From: an uncultured Acidobacteriota bacterium
Lineage (GTDB): Bacteria > Acidobacteriota > Thermoanaerobaculia > Gp7-AA8
Direction: 5' to 3'
Assembly: GCA_937870635.1 (NCBI GenBank)
Contig: CALMZP010000110.1
Coordinates: forward strand, 25,015 to 89,014
Length of the DNA: 64,000 nt
The position numbers and the translations under genes were made by a program. Positions 26,183-33,751 of the stretch are shown piece after piece; the stretch's first letter is position 1; every line of letters starts with the position of its first letter. A model generated the notes under the pieces. The model was given only the letters and a program-made list of their open reading frames with translations, had not been told where the DNA came from and made no database searches.

Positions 26183-27289
26183 ATGTCGACCATCGTCGTC
26201 GAGACGCCGGATGTCGTGGGAGAGCGGATGGCCGGACCGGCGATCCGGGCGTGGCATCTTGCCCACGAGCTGGCCGCGGTCGCGCCGACGTCCCTCGTTG
26301 CCAAACTCGAGGGAACGCCGTTGCACGCCGGAGCGGTGACATTGATCCCGCGAGGATCATCCGACGCCGCGCGTGCCATGCGGAATGCCGAAGTGCTCGT
26401 CGGTCAGCCCGCTCGCGGATTCCGCAAGTGGCGCCGCGCGCAGCACGTGGCATTCGACATGTTCGATCCGACGGTGCTCGAGCTTCGCGAGCTTTACGGC
26501 GGCGCTCCATCCCTTCGCCAGCGCGTCCATCTCGCCGCGGAGTGGTCGCGCCTCTGTTACGCGCTCGAGATGGCCGATCTCCTCATCTGCGCTGCGCCGC
26601 AGCAGAAGAAGTTTTACGCGCAGCTGCAGAGCAGCGACGCGCCGTGGATCGAAGTTCCGTTCGGAGTCGACCTCGCGGAGACACGGGCCTGCGAAAAGCC
26701 GAAGGACAACGTCGTGATCTGGGGCGGCGGCGTATGGGCATGGCTCGACCCGAACACGGCCATCGAAGCCGTGCACCGGGTCAACGCGTCCGGCATCCGC
26801 TGCAAGCTCCTCTTTCTGGGGCGGGCCAGGCCGAACCGCGATCTGATCGACCGCCGCCGCGACGACCGGTTCGAGCAGCTGCTCGATGCTTCCGGACCCG
26901 ACGTCAGTGCGAATCCCGAGTGGGTTCCCTACCGCGAACGGCTATCGTGGCTTCGTTCCGGCAAGGTCGCCATCATGCTGCACCGTCCGACGCCGGAGGC
27001 GGAGTTCTCGATCCGGACCCGGCTGTTTGACGCGATTGCCGCCGGAGTTCCCGTGGTAGCCACGGAAAAAGGCTTCGCCGCCGACCTGGTCGCCCGTGAG
27101 GGACTGGGAATCGTCGTCCCTCCAGGCGACGCGGCGGCGGTCGCGGCCGCCCTCCGGCGTCTCCTGACAGACGACGTTTTTCATGCGAGCTGCGTACAAA
27201 GTCTCGAGCGACTGCGCCCGCGATACTCCTGGGAGGTCGTGGCGCGCCCGCTCGTCGAGGCCGTCCGTCGATGGTTGAAGCAGTCATGA
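26183..27289 (+). CDS. Glycosyltransferase, GT-B fold (family 4-like)
   Basis: 368 residues from ATG 26183 (14 bp after the previous stop, with TACCCT 8 nt before it). N-terminal domain opens MSTIVVETPDVVGERMAGPA with an AIRAWHLAHEL helix. The C-terminal nucleotide-sugar domain shows NVVIWGGGVWAW, CKLLFLGRARPN, WVPYRERLSWLRSG and the donor-binding FDAIAAGVPVVATEKG with VPPGDAAAVAAAL, as in GT4 enzymes. The usual EGF/Y motif is replaced by SIRTRLFDAIA. Probably adds a sugar to the lipid-linked glycan of this cluster. The ATGA overlap leads to the next gene. Confidence 0.85.
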   Translation: MSTIVVETPDVVGERMAGPAIRAWHLAHELAAVAPTSLVAKLEGTPLHAGAVTLIPRGSSDAARAMRNAEVLVGQPARGFRKWRRAQHVAFDMFDPTVLELRELYGGAPSLRQRVHLAAEWSRLCYALEMADLLICAAPQQKKFYAQLQSSDAPWIEVPFGVDLAETRACEKPKDNVVIWGGGVWAWLDPNTAIEAVHRVNASGIRCKLLFLGRARPNRDLIDRRRDDRFEQLLDASGPDVSANPEWVPYRERLSWLRSGKVAIMLHRPTPEAEFSIRTRLFDAIAAGVPVVATEKGFAADLVAREGLGIVVPPGDAAAVAAALRRLLTDDVFHASCVQSLERLRPRYSWEVVARPLVEAVRRWLKQS

Positions 27290-28293
27290 CCGGTATCGAT
27301 CCGGCGCCGGGCGCCGCGGCGCTCCTGCGCGAGGTTCCTTCACCGGCGCCTCTCGACCTCTCTGTTCTCATCGTCACCTGGAACAGCGAGCGATGGATCG
27401 AGCGCTGCCTCAAGTCGATCCCGGCCGCCTGCAGAGGCCTTCGCTACGAGACCATCATTTTCGACAACGCCTCCTCCGACGGGACGCTCCAGCATCTCCC
27501 AGAAGATGGGTCGCGGGTGTTCAGGTCCCCGCGGAACGAGGGATTCGCGGCCGGCACGAACCGCGCGTTTCGCGAATCGAGCGGCCGGCATGTCTTCCTG
27601 CTGAATCCCGACTGCGAGCTCGAGCCTGGCGTCCTCACCACCCTCTGCGCGTTTCTCGATGAGCATCCCGAAGCCTCGGGGGCGGCGCCGCTTCTCGTCG
27701 ACGACAGCGGTGGCTCACAGCGCTACTTTCAGCTGCGGAGACTTCCGACGCTTCGCGGACTGGCCACCGAGGCGTTGCTGCTCAATAAGTTGTTCCCGAG
27801 GAATCGGGCGACGGCGCATTACCGGTATAGCGATCTCGATCTCGAGGTGACCTCGCCGCAGCGAGTCGAACAGCCTGCCGCCGCGGCCCTTCTCATCCGT
27901 CGAAGGGTCTTCGAAGAAGTCGGTTCGTTCGACGAACGATTCTCGCCGGCATGGTTCGAAGACGTCGATTACTGCAAACGTCTGCGCGACGCGGGCAAGG
28001 ACGTGTTCGTCGTTCCATCCGCGATCGCCCGCCACCACGGCGGGGCGAGCCTCGAGCACATGACCTATCGCCGTTTCATCGAGCTCTGGTATCGCAACAT
28101 GTGGCTCTACGCGCGCAAGTGGTTCTCGCGTGGTGAAGCGGAAGCGTTGCGGTGGGCGATCATCGCCGGCATGATCCTCCGCTTCGGCGCCGCGATCCTC
28201 GGCCGCAAAAACGGATTCAAGTCGCGCGGCGATGCGCTGCGGTCGTACTCCGCGGTTCTGCGCAGCGCATTGAACCGATGGGAGAGCGGCTGA
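27286..28293 (+). CDS. Glycosyltransferase family 2
   Basis: 335 residues from the ATG overlapping the GT4 stop. GT-A features: LSVLIVTWNSERWIERCL, IIFDNASSDGT, RNEGFAAGTNRAF and the metal/nucleotide motif FLLNPDCELEPG, then GSFDERFSPAWFEDVDYCKR, typical of rhamnosyltransferase-like (WbbL) proteins. A weak hydrophobic segment near residue 290 may touch the membrane. It overlaps the next GT2 gene by 16 bp. Confidence 0.9.
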   Translation: MTGIDPAPGAAALLREVPSPAPLDLSVLIVTWNSERWIERCLKSIPAACRGLRYETIIFDNASSDGTLQHLPEDGSRVFRSPRNEGFAAGTNRAFRESSGRHVFLLNPDCELEPGVLTTLCAFLDEHPEASGAAPLLVDDSGGSQRYFQLRRLPTLRGLATEALLLNKLFPRNRATAHYRYSDLDLEVTSPQRVEQPAAAALLIRRRVFEEVGSFDERFSPAWFEDVDYCKRLRDAGKDVFVVPSAIARHHGGASLEHMTYRRFIELWYRNMWLYARKWFSRGEAEALRWAIIAGMILRFGAAILGRKNGFKSRGDALRSYSAVLRSALNRWESG

Positions 28294-29222
28294 TCGTCAC
28301 CGCGATCGTCGTCACATGGAACAGCGCCGGGGATCTGGAGCGGTGCCTGCAGGGAATCGCGGCGCAGACGGTTCGCTGTGAATTGATCGTCGTCGACAAC
28401 GCGTCGGCTGACGAATCGGTCGCGGTCGCGGCCCCATACGCCACGAAACTCATTCGAAACGCGACCAATCTCGGGTTTGCGGCTGCGGTGAATCAGGGGA
28501 TTGCGGCCTCGTCCGGGAAATTCGTGCAGCTCGTGAATCCGGATTGTTTTCTCGCTCCTGATTACTGCGACAAGCTGATGCGGGCTTTCGATTCCGACCG
28601 CGTGGGCATGGCGACAGGGAAGCTCCTGCTCGCCGATACACCGGTGCTGGTCGACTCGAAAGGCATTCGCATGACGCGCAGCGGAAGACACTTCGACATC
28701 GATCAGGGCGAGCCGGACCAGAGAAATCCTGAGAACACAGAAGTCTTTGGTGTTTCCGGCGCCGCGGCGATGTACAGCCGCGAGTTTCTCGACGATGTGG
28801 CAATCGACGGCGAGATTTTCGATGAGGACTTCTTCGCCTACCGTGAGGATGCCGACCTTTCCTGGCGGGGAAGGGTCCTCGGATGGCGCGCGATGTACGT
28901 GCCCGCCGCCGTCGCGCATCATGTTCGCCGCGTGACTCCCGAGCGTCGCCGCTCGTTGCCGCCGTCGATCAACATGCACTCGGTCAAGAACCGGTTTCTG
29001 CTCAGGCTGAAGAACGAGGGCGCTTATCTCGCGCTGCGCAACCTCCCGTTCGAGCTGAGCCGTGACCTCATTACGATCGCGGCCGTGCTCACGATCGAAC
29101 GGACCTCGCTGCCTGCGCTCGGCTGGCTCTGGCGGAATCGGAAGCGAATCGCCTCGAAACGCCGTGCCGTGCAGAGTCGGCGGCGCGTGTCCGACCGCAC
29201 CCTCGCCGGATGGTTCCGATGA
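28278..29222 (+). CDS. Glycosyltransferase family 2
   Basis: 314 residues from the ATG at MGERLIVTAIVVTWNSAGDL, which overlaps the preceding gene by 16 bp; longer in-frame starts would overlap it much more. Motifs: IVVDNASADES, ATNLGFAAAVNQGIAASSG, QLVNPDCFL, VFGVSGAAAMYSRE and DEDFFAYREDADLSWRGR. A sister of the preceding GT2, probably by duplication. The C-terminal helix region (LRNLPFELSRDLITIAAVLT) may be membrane-associated. ATGA overlap with the next gene. Confidence 0.9.
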   Translation: MGERLIVTAIVVTWNSAGDLERCLQGIAAQTVRCELIVVDNASADESVAVAAPYATKLIRNATNLGFAAAVNQGIAASSGKFVQLVNPDCFLAPDYCDKLMRAFDSDRVGMATGKLLLADTPVLVDSKGIRMTRSGRHFDIDQGEPDQRNPENTEVFGVSGAAAMYSREFLDDVAIDGEIFDEDFFAYREDADLSWRGRVLGWRAMYVPAAVAHHVRRVTPERRRSLPPSINMHSVKNRFLLRLKNEGAYLALRNLPFELSRDLITIAAVLTIERTSLPALGWLWRNRKRIASKRRAVQSRRRVSDRTLAGWFR

Positions 29223-30325
29223 AGATCGGCATCCTCGGCACCCGCGGTGTGCCGCCGGCCTACGGTGGATTCGAGACCTTCGTCGCCGAGCTGGGCACAC
29301 GCCTCGTGCAGCGAGGCCACGAAGTAACGATCTACAGCCGAGTGGAGCGCGGGCGACCTCGCCCGCGCCCCGAATCCGACTGGAACGGGATCCACCGCAT
29401 CGTCCTCCCCGCGCTCGGAACGAAATATCTCGAAACCGTTTCCCACACATTCCTCTCAGCGCTCGACTCACTGCGCCGCGATTTCGACGTCATCCTCCTC
29501 TGCAACGCCGCGAACGCCTTCACGCTCCCGCTCCAGCGCGCGGCCCGGATTCCCGTGGCAATCAACGTCGACGGCATCGAGCGCAAACGCCGCAAGTGGA
29601 ACGCCCTCGGCCGCGCTGTGTATCTGACGGGGGAGGCCTTCTCGGCGTCATTCGCCAGCGCCGTCGTGGCCGATGCCGAGGTGATTGCCGACTACTATCG
29701 GGATACCTTCGGGATCGAGCCGGCCGTGATCCCCTACGGCGCCGAATTCCCACCTGAGGCCGACACGGATGTCCTGGAACGATTGAGTCTTCAGCCCCGC
29801 GGCTACATTCTCTATGTGAGCCGGTTCGAGCCCGAGAACAACCCGCTCGAGGTTGTGCGGGCCTACGAGAAGCTGACCGATGGACCGCCGCTGCTGATGG
29901 TCGGCGCCGGCCTTTACGCGAAAGACCTCGTCGCCGAGCTGATGCAGCACGCCAGCGAGCGCGTCCGTTTCCCAGGCGCCATTTATGGGCCCGATTACCG
30001 GACCCTCCAGAGAAATGCGCTCTTTTACATCCAGGCAACCGAGGTGGGGGGGACGCATCCGGCGCTGATCGAGGCGATGGGGTCGGGAGGGGCGGTCCTG
30101 GCCAACGAAACTCCTGAAAATCGGGAAGTTGGGGGCGATGCCGTCGGTTACTTCCGACTCGGAGCCGCCCAGTCGCTCACGTCCCGGATGCAGGAATGGC
30201 TCGAGCATCCGGACCGGCGGGAGGCTTACCGCGCCCGGGCCCGAGCCCGAGCAGCGGAGCGGTATACCTGGGAGGGGGTCACGGATGCGTACGAGCAATT
30301 GTTCCTGTCACTTAGCCAGGGATAG
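29219..30325 (+). CDS. Glycosyltransferase family 4 with DUF1972 N-terminus
   Basis: 368 residues from the ATG overlapping the preceding stop. The N-terminus MKIGILGTRGVPPAYGGFET is the DUF1972 signature found in rhamnosyltransferase-like GT4 enzymes. The C-terminal half carries YILYVSRFEPENNPLEVVRAY, GAIYGPDYRTLQRNALFYIQATEVGGTHPALIEAMGSG (here seen over about residues 255-295) with the donor-binding Glu. Residues VERGRPRPR (about 42-50) are encoded by a GC palindrome copy. The last enzyme gene before the glycosylphosphotransferase. Confidence 0.9.
   Translation: MKIGILGTRGVPPAYGGFETFVAELGTRLVQRGHEVTIYSRVERGRPRPRPESDWNGIHRIVLPALGTKYLETVSHTFLSALDSLRRDFDVILLCNAANAFTLPLQRAARIPVAINVDGIERKRRKWNALGRAVYLTGEAFSASFASAVVADAEVIADYYRDTFGIEPAVIPYGAEFPPEADTDVLERLSLQPRGYILYVSRFEPENNPLEVVRAYEKLTDGPPLLMVGAGLYAKDLVAELMQHASERVRFPGAIYGPDYRTLQRNALFYIQATEVGGTHPALIEAMGSGGAVLANETPENREVGGDAVGYFRLGAAQSLTSRMQEWLEHPDRREAYRARARARAAERYTWEGVTDAYEQLFLSLSQG
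29342..29370. repeat. GC-rich palindrome inside a coding region
   Basis: GTGGAGCGCGGGCGACCTCG followed by CCCGCGCCC, read in the frame VERGRPRPR, near the start of the DUF1972 glycosyltransferase gene. Confidence 0.9.
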
Positions 30326-30368
30326 ACGTTCCGGCGCCACGCCCCGTATACCGATCGAGCGCGTGGAC

Positions 30369-30485
30369 TGTCATGGTGTCAGGTCTGGAAAAACAACCTT
30401 TCTTCCAATAATGACTGTTGCTTGCTCGAGTCAATTCAGACATTTTTGGAAGAAAAGTTGTTTTTCCAGACCTGACACCATGACA
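30369..30485. repeat. 39-bp inverted repeat with 39-nt loop
   Basis: Left arm TGTCATGGTGTCAGGTCTGG through CTTTCTTCCA; right arm ends CCAGACCTGACACCATGACA. The arms match at 38 of 39 positions. The element is AT-rich compared with its surroundings, carries no open frame of note, and may be a small non-autonomous element. No transposase is nearby. Confidence 0.9.
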
Positions 30486-30514
30486 TCGCGCTACATTCCG
30501 GAACGAAGGATCTG

Positions 30515-31954
30515 ATGCTCAAACAGCAGGCGCGGCTGATTGCGCGAGTCGTCTATTTTCTCGATCTCGCCCTGACCTCGGCGGCGTTCTTTGCTGCGTT
30601 TTTCATCCGCGATCTGCTGCTTCCGCAGATCGCGCCGGACCGGTTTCCGACCGGTCTTTTCCCCCTTCGCGAGTACCTGAGGATCTACCCGCTCGTCCTC
30701 ATCATCTGGTCCTTCCTCCTCTTCACGTACCACAGCTACCACAGCCACCGCACGATCTCGCTGGTCAAGGAAGCGCTGACGATCCTTCGCGTCGTCCTGG
30801 TGGGCAACGCCATCCTGGCGACGTTCGCCTACCTCTGGCCGCTGCCGTTCCTGTCGCGCACGTGGTTCATCCTGTTTGCGGTCCTGTCCGCGGTGCTGCT
30901 GCTGGCGGAAAAGATCATGGTCCGCGTGCTGGCGCGCTACGTCCGGTCGAAGGGCCTCAATTACCGGACGATCCTCATCGTCGGGACGGGCCGTCGTGCG
31001 CTCGAGATCGCGCGGATGATCGCCGGCCACAAATACTGGGGCTACAAGCTCCTCGGATTCGTCAGCGATGGCCACCGGCTCTCGAACGGGTGGGCGAGCT
31101 ATCGCGTGTGGGGCAACGTTCCGGACCTGAAGAAGATCCTGGAGGGCCCGAAGACGGAGCCGATCGACGAGATCGTGTTCGCGGTCACCCGGAAGAAGCT
31201 CGACGAGATGAAGCAGATCTTCCTCATGTGCGAGGAGCTCGGCATCCGCACGCGGGTGGCGATGAACTTCTTCCAGAATCGCGTCGCCCGTCTCGAGGTC
31301 GAAGAGCTGGAAGGCGTGCCGTTCCTGACCTTCACGACCACGCCGTCCAACGAGACGCACCTGGCGATGAAGCGTCTGCTCGACGTCTCCGTTTCGATGT
31401 TGATCCTCGCGCTCTCGCTGCCGATCATCCTCTTTGCCGCGATCGCGATCCGCCTGACCTCCCCCGGTTCGGTCTTCTTCAAGCAGGAACGCCTCGGCCT
31501 CAACGGCCGCATCTTCACGCTCTACAAGTTCCGCACGATGATCGCGGACGCGCATCGCCGCCGCGAAGAGGTCAGCCATCTCAATGAGATGAACGGACCG
31601 GTGTTCAAATCGAAGGCCGATCCGCGCGTCACGCCGGTGGGCAGGTTCCTGCGCAAGTTCTCGCTCGACGAGCTGCCGCAGCTCTGGAACGTGCTGAAAG
31701 GCGACATGAGCCTCGTCGGCCCGCGTCCGCCGATTCCCGAAGAAGTGGAGTCTTATCACCGGTGGCATCGGCGCCGTCTCTCGATGAAGCCGGGACTCAC
31801 GTGCCTGTGGCAGGTGAGCGGGCGGAACAACGTCGACTTCGACCGCTGGATGGAGCTCGACCTCCAGTACATCGACAACTGGTCGCCCACGCTCGACCTG
31901 AAGATCCTCTTGCGCACCATCCCCGCCGTGCTGTCAGGGAAGGGCGCCTCTTAG
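30515..31954 (+). CDS. Polyprenyl glycosylphosphotransferase (exopolysaccharide initiating sugar transferase)
   Basis: 479 residues. Four or five N-terminal helices (about 10-140), a Rossmann-like CoA-binding-type middle (TILIVGTGRRALEIARMI, about 153-170), another helix near 295-315, and the catalytic bacterial sugar transferase domain: SPGSVFFKQERLGLNGR, LYKFRTMIADA, DPRVTPVGRFLRKFSLDELP, LWNVLKGDMSLVGPRPP and KPGLTCLWQVSGRN. It moves a sugar-1-phosphate to undecaprenyl phosphate, starting the repeat unit that the glycosyltransferases extend. GAAGGAT is a good ribosome site 3 nt before the ATG region. Confidence 0.94.
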   Translation: MLKQQARLIARVVYFLDLALTSAAFFAAFFIRDLLLPQIAPDRFPTGLFPLREYLRIYPLVLIIWSFLLFTYHSYHSHRTISLVKEALTILRVVLVGNAILATFAYLWPLPFLSRTWFILFAVLSAVLLLAEKIMVRVLARYVRSKGLNYRTILIVGTGRRALEIARMIAGHKYWGYKLLGFVSDGHRLSNGWASYRVWGNVPDLKKILEGPKTEPIDEIVFAVTRKKLDEMKQIFLMCEELGIRTRVAMNFFQNRVARLEVEELEGVPFLTFTTTPSNETHLAMKRLLDVSVSMLILALSLPIILFAAIAIRLTSPGSVFFKQERLGLNGRIFTLYKFRTMIADAHRRREEVSHLNEMNGPVFKSKADPRVTPVGRFLRKFSLDELPQLWNVLKGDMSLVGPRPPIPEEVESYHRWHRRRLSMKPGLTCLWQVSGRNNVDFDRWMELDLQYIDNWSPTLDLKILLRTIPAVLSGKGAS

Positions 31955-31968
31955 AGCGGAGAAACGGG

Positions 31969-32062
31969 AATGTTGAATGTTCAATGTTCAATGTTGAATG
32001 TTGAAAGGGTGTTTTCCTTCAACACTCAACATTCAACATTGAACATTCAGCATTGAACATTA
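31969..32062. repeat. Inverted array of 7-bp repeats
   Basis: GAATGTT and CAATGTT units (31969-32005) face AACATTC / AACATTG units (32017-32060). Here both orientations of the unit occur within each arm. Confidence 0.88.
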
Positions 32063-32088
32063 CGCCTCCCTCAGTCGAATTCCTGATG

Positions 32089-32094
32089 TAGATT
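32089..32094 (+). promoter_or_regulatory. Candidate -10 box TAGATT, 7 nt before a start codon
   Basis: TAGATT followed by CCCAGCC and the ATG of the decarboxylase gene; no Shine-Dalgarno sequence. Confidence 0.35.
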
Positions 32095-32101
32095 CCCAGC
32101 C

Positions 32102-33478
32102 ATGAAGCTGGATCCGTCCTCCCAGGAGTTCCGTTCTGCCGGCCACCGTCTCGTCGACTGGATCGCCGATTACCTCGACAACATCGATTCGCGCCGGGTG
32201 CTATCGAACGTTCAGCCGGGAGAGATCGCACAACAGTTTGCGTCTGGTCCTTCTGCGAACGGCAAGTCGTACGACGAGCTGTTCGCGGAGTTCGAGTCGA
32301 AGATCCTTCCCGGAATCACGCACTGGAATCACCCGTCGTTCTTCGCCTACTTCTCGATCACTGGGTCGCAGGCTGGGATTCTCGGCGAGATGCTATCCGC
32401 AGCTCTCAACACGAACGGGATGCTGTGGAAGACATCGCCGGCCGTGACGGAGCTGGAGACGGTCGCGCTGCGCTGGCTGCGCGATTCGCTGGGACTGCCA
32501 TCGAATCTGTTCGGCATCATCAACGACACCGCGTCGATCAACTCGTTTCTCGCTCTTGCCGCCGGACGCGAGGCCATGGGGCTGAACGTCCGCCGCGAGG
32601 GACTCGCTGACCTGCCTCAGTTTCGAATCTACTGCTCGGAACACGCTCACTCCTCCATCGACAAAGCCGCCCTGGCCCTTGGATTCGGTGCCCGGGGGAT
32701 CGTGAAGATTCCCTCGGACGACGCCTTCCGCATGCGGCCGGACGCGCTGGAGAAAGCGGTCGCCGCCGACCGCGCGGAAGGGATGCTCCCGTGCGCAGTG
32801 GTTGCAACCGTCGGCACCACGTCGACTGCATCCGTCGATCCCGTTCGCGCGATCGCCCATATCGCGGAGCGCGAGCACATGTGGCTCCACGTCGATGCGT
32901 CGTATGCCGGTTCGGCGACGATCGATCCGTCGTTTCGCTGGCTTTGGGACGGGATCGAAGGCGCCGACTCCATCGTCGTGAATCCGCACAAATGGCTCTT
33001 CACCCAGGTCGACTGCAGCGTCCTGTACACGCGCAAGCCCGAAGTCCTTCGCGAGACGTTCTCGCTCGTCCCCGAATACCTGAAGACCACGGACACGGCG
33101 GAAGTGAACTACATGGACTACGGCCTGCAGCTGGGACGCCGCTTCCGCGCTCTCAAGCTGTGGCTCGTCCTCGAGCACTACGGGATCGAGCGCCTCCGAA
33201 CCGTGATCCGCGATCACGTCGAGTTCGCAAAGCGGCTCGCCGCCGAGCTCGAGAACCGCGACGACATCGAGCTACTGGCGCCGCAGTCGATGAGCGTCGT
33301 CGTCTTCCGCAAGAAGGGGAGCGAGGAGGAGAATGCGGCGCTCCTCGAACGTCTCAACGCCAGCGGAAAGATCTTCGTCTCCCACACGAAGCTCCGCGAC
33401 CGTTACGGAATCCGGGTAGCTATAGGAAACGGCGCGACCGAGTGGCGGCACGTGCAGCAGATCCTCCATCTGATTTGA
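32102..33478 (+). CDS. Group II PLP-dependent decarboxylase (aromatic amino acid type)
   Basis: 458 residues. The PLP lysine is in VVNPHKWLFTQVDCS (about residue 301). Other family blocks: HPSFFAYFSITGSQAGILGE, MLWKTSPAVTELE, the cofactor-stacking EHAHSSIDKAA, ATVGTTSTASVDP and WLHVDASYAGSA. These place it with aromatic-L-amino-acid decarboxylases (tryptophan, tyrosine or phenylalanine), rather than glutamate decarboxylase, but the substrate is not certain. It seems to be a single-gene unit between two 7-bp arrays. Confidence 0.92.
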   Translation: MKLDPSSQEFRSAGHRLVDWIADYLDNIDSRRVLSNVQPGEIAQQFASGPSANGKSYDELFAEFESKILPGITHWNHPSFFAYFSITGSQAGILGEMLSAALNTNGMLWKTSPAVTELETVALRWLRDSLGLPSNLFGIINDTASINSFLALAAGREAMGLNVRREGLADLPQFRIYCSEHAHSSIDKAALALGFGARGIVKIPSDDAFRMRPDALEKAVAADRAEGMLPCAVVATVGTTSTASVDPVRAIAHIAEREHMWLHVDASYAGSATIDPSFRWLWDGIEGADSIVVNPHKWLFTQVDCSVLYTRKPEVLRETFSLVPEYLKTTDTAEVNYMDYGLQLGRRFRALKLWLVLEHYGIERLRTVIRDHVEFAKRLAAELENRDDIELLAPQSMSVVVFRKKGSEEENAALLERLNASGKIFVSHTKLRDRYGIRVAIGNGATEWRHVQQILHLI

Positions 33479-33519
33479 AGGTGCCGCGAAGCGGCGGATG
33501 AGGGGGCCGGGGCGAAGCG

Positions 33520-33586
33520 AAATGTTGAATGTTGAATGTTGAATGGTTAATGGTGAATGAGCCACCTTTCAACATTCACCATTTCG
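33520..33586. repeat. Inverted array of 7-bp repeats (short)
   Basis: GAATGTT / GAATGGT units followed by AACATTC / ACCATTT. It stands after a GCCGCGAAGCGGCGGATGAG hairpin-like stretch and before a TCCCGGGCG pair. Confidence 0.85.
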
Positions 33587-33630
33587 CTGCCTTCCCCGCC
33601 CCCTCATCCGGCCTTCGGGTTCTTATCTTC

Positions 33631-33732
33631 TGTCATCCCGGGCGTGAGCGAGGGACTTGGGGGACGGGCGGCACGAGGCACGATGTTCGCGCCCCCTTCA
33701 CACCCAGGTCCCTCGCTACGCTCGGGATGACA
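33631..33732. repeat. Inverted pair of the TCCCGAGCG family
   Basis: TGTCATCCCGGGCGTGAGCG faces CGCTACGCTCGGGATGACA, with the intermediate GAGGGACTTGGGGG / CCCAGGTCCCTC pairing. It lies between two convergent genes. Confidence 0.88.
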
Positions 33733-33751
33733 GATGCTTAGAGCACTCCGG

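Noticed and set aside
30369..30485. Insertion sequence
   Set aside because: Only 117 bp, no transposase frame and no target duplication seen; kept as an inverted repeat only.
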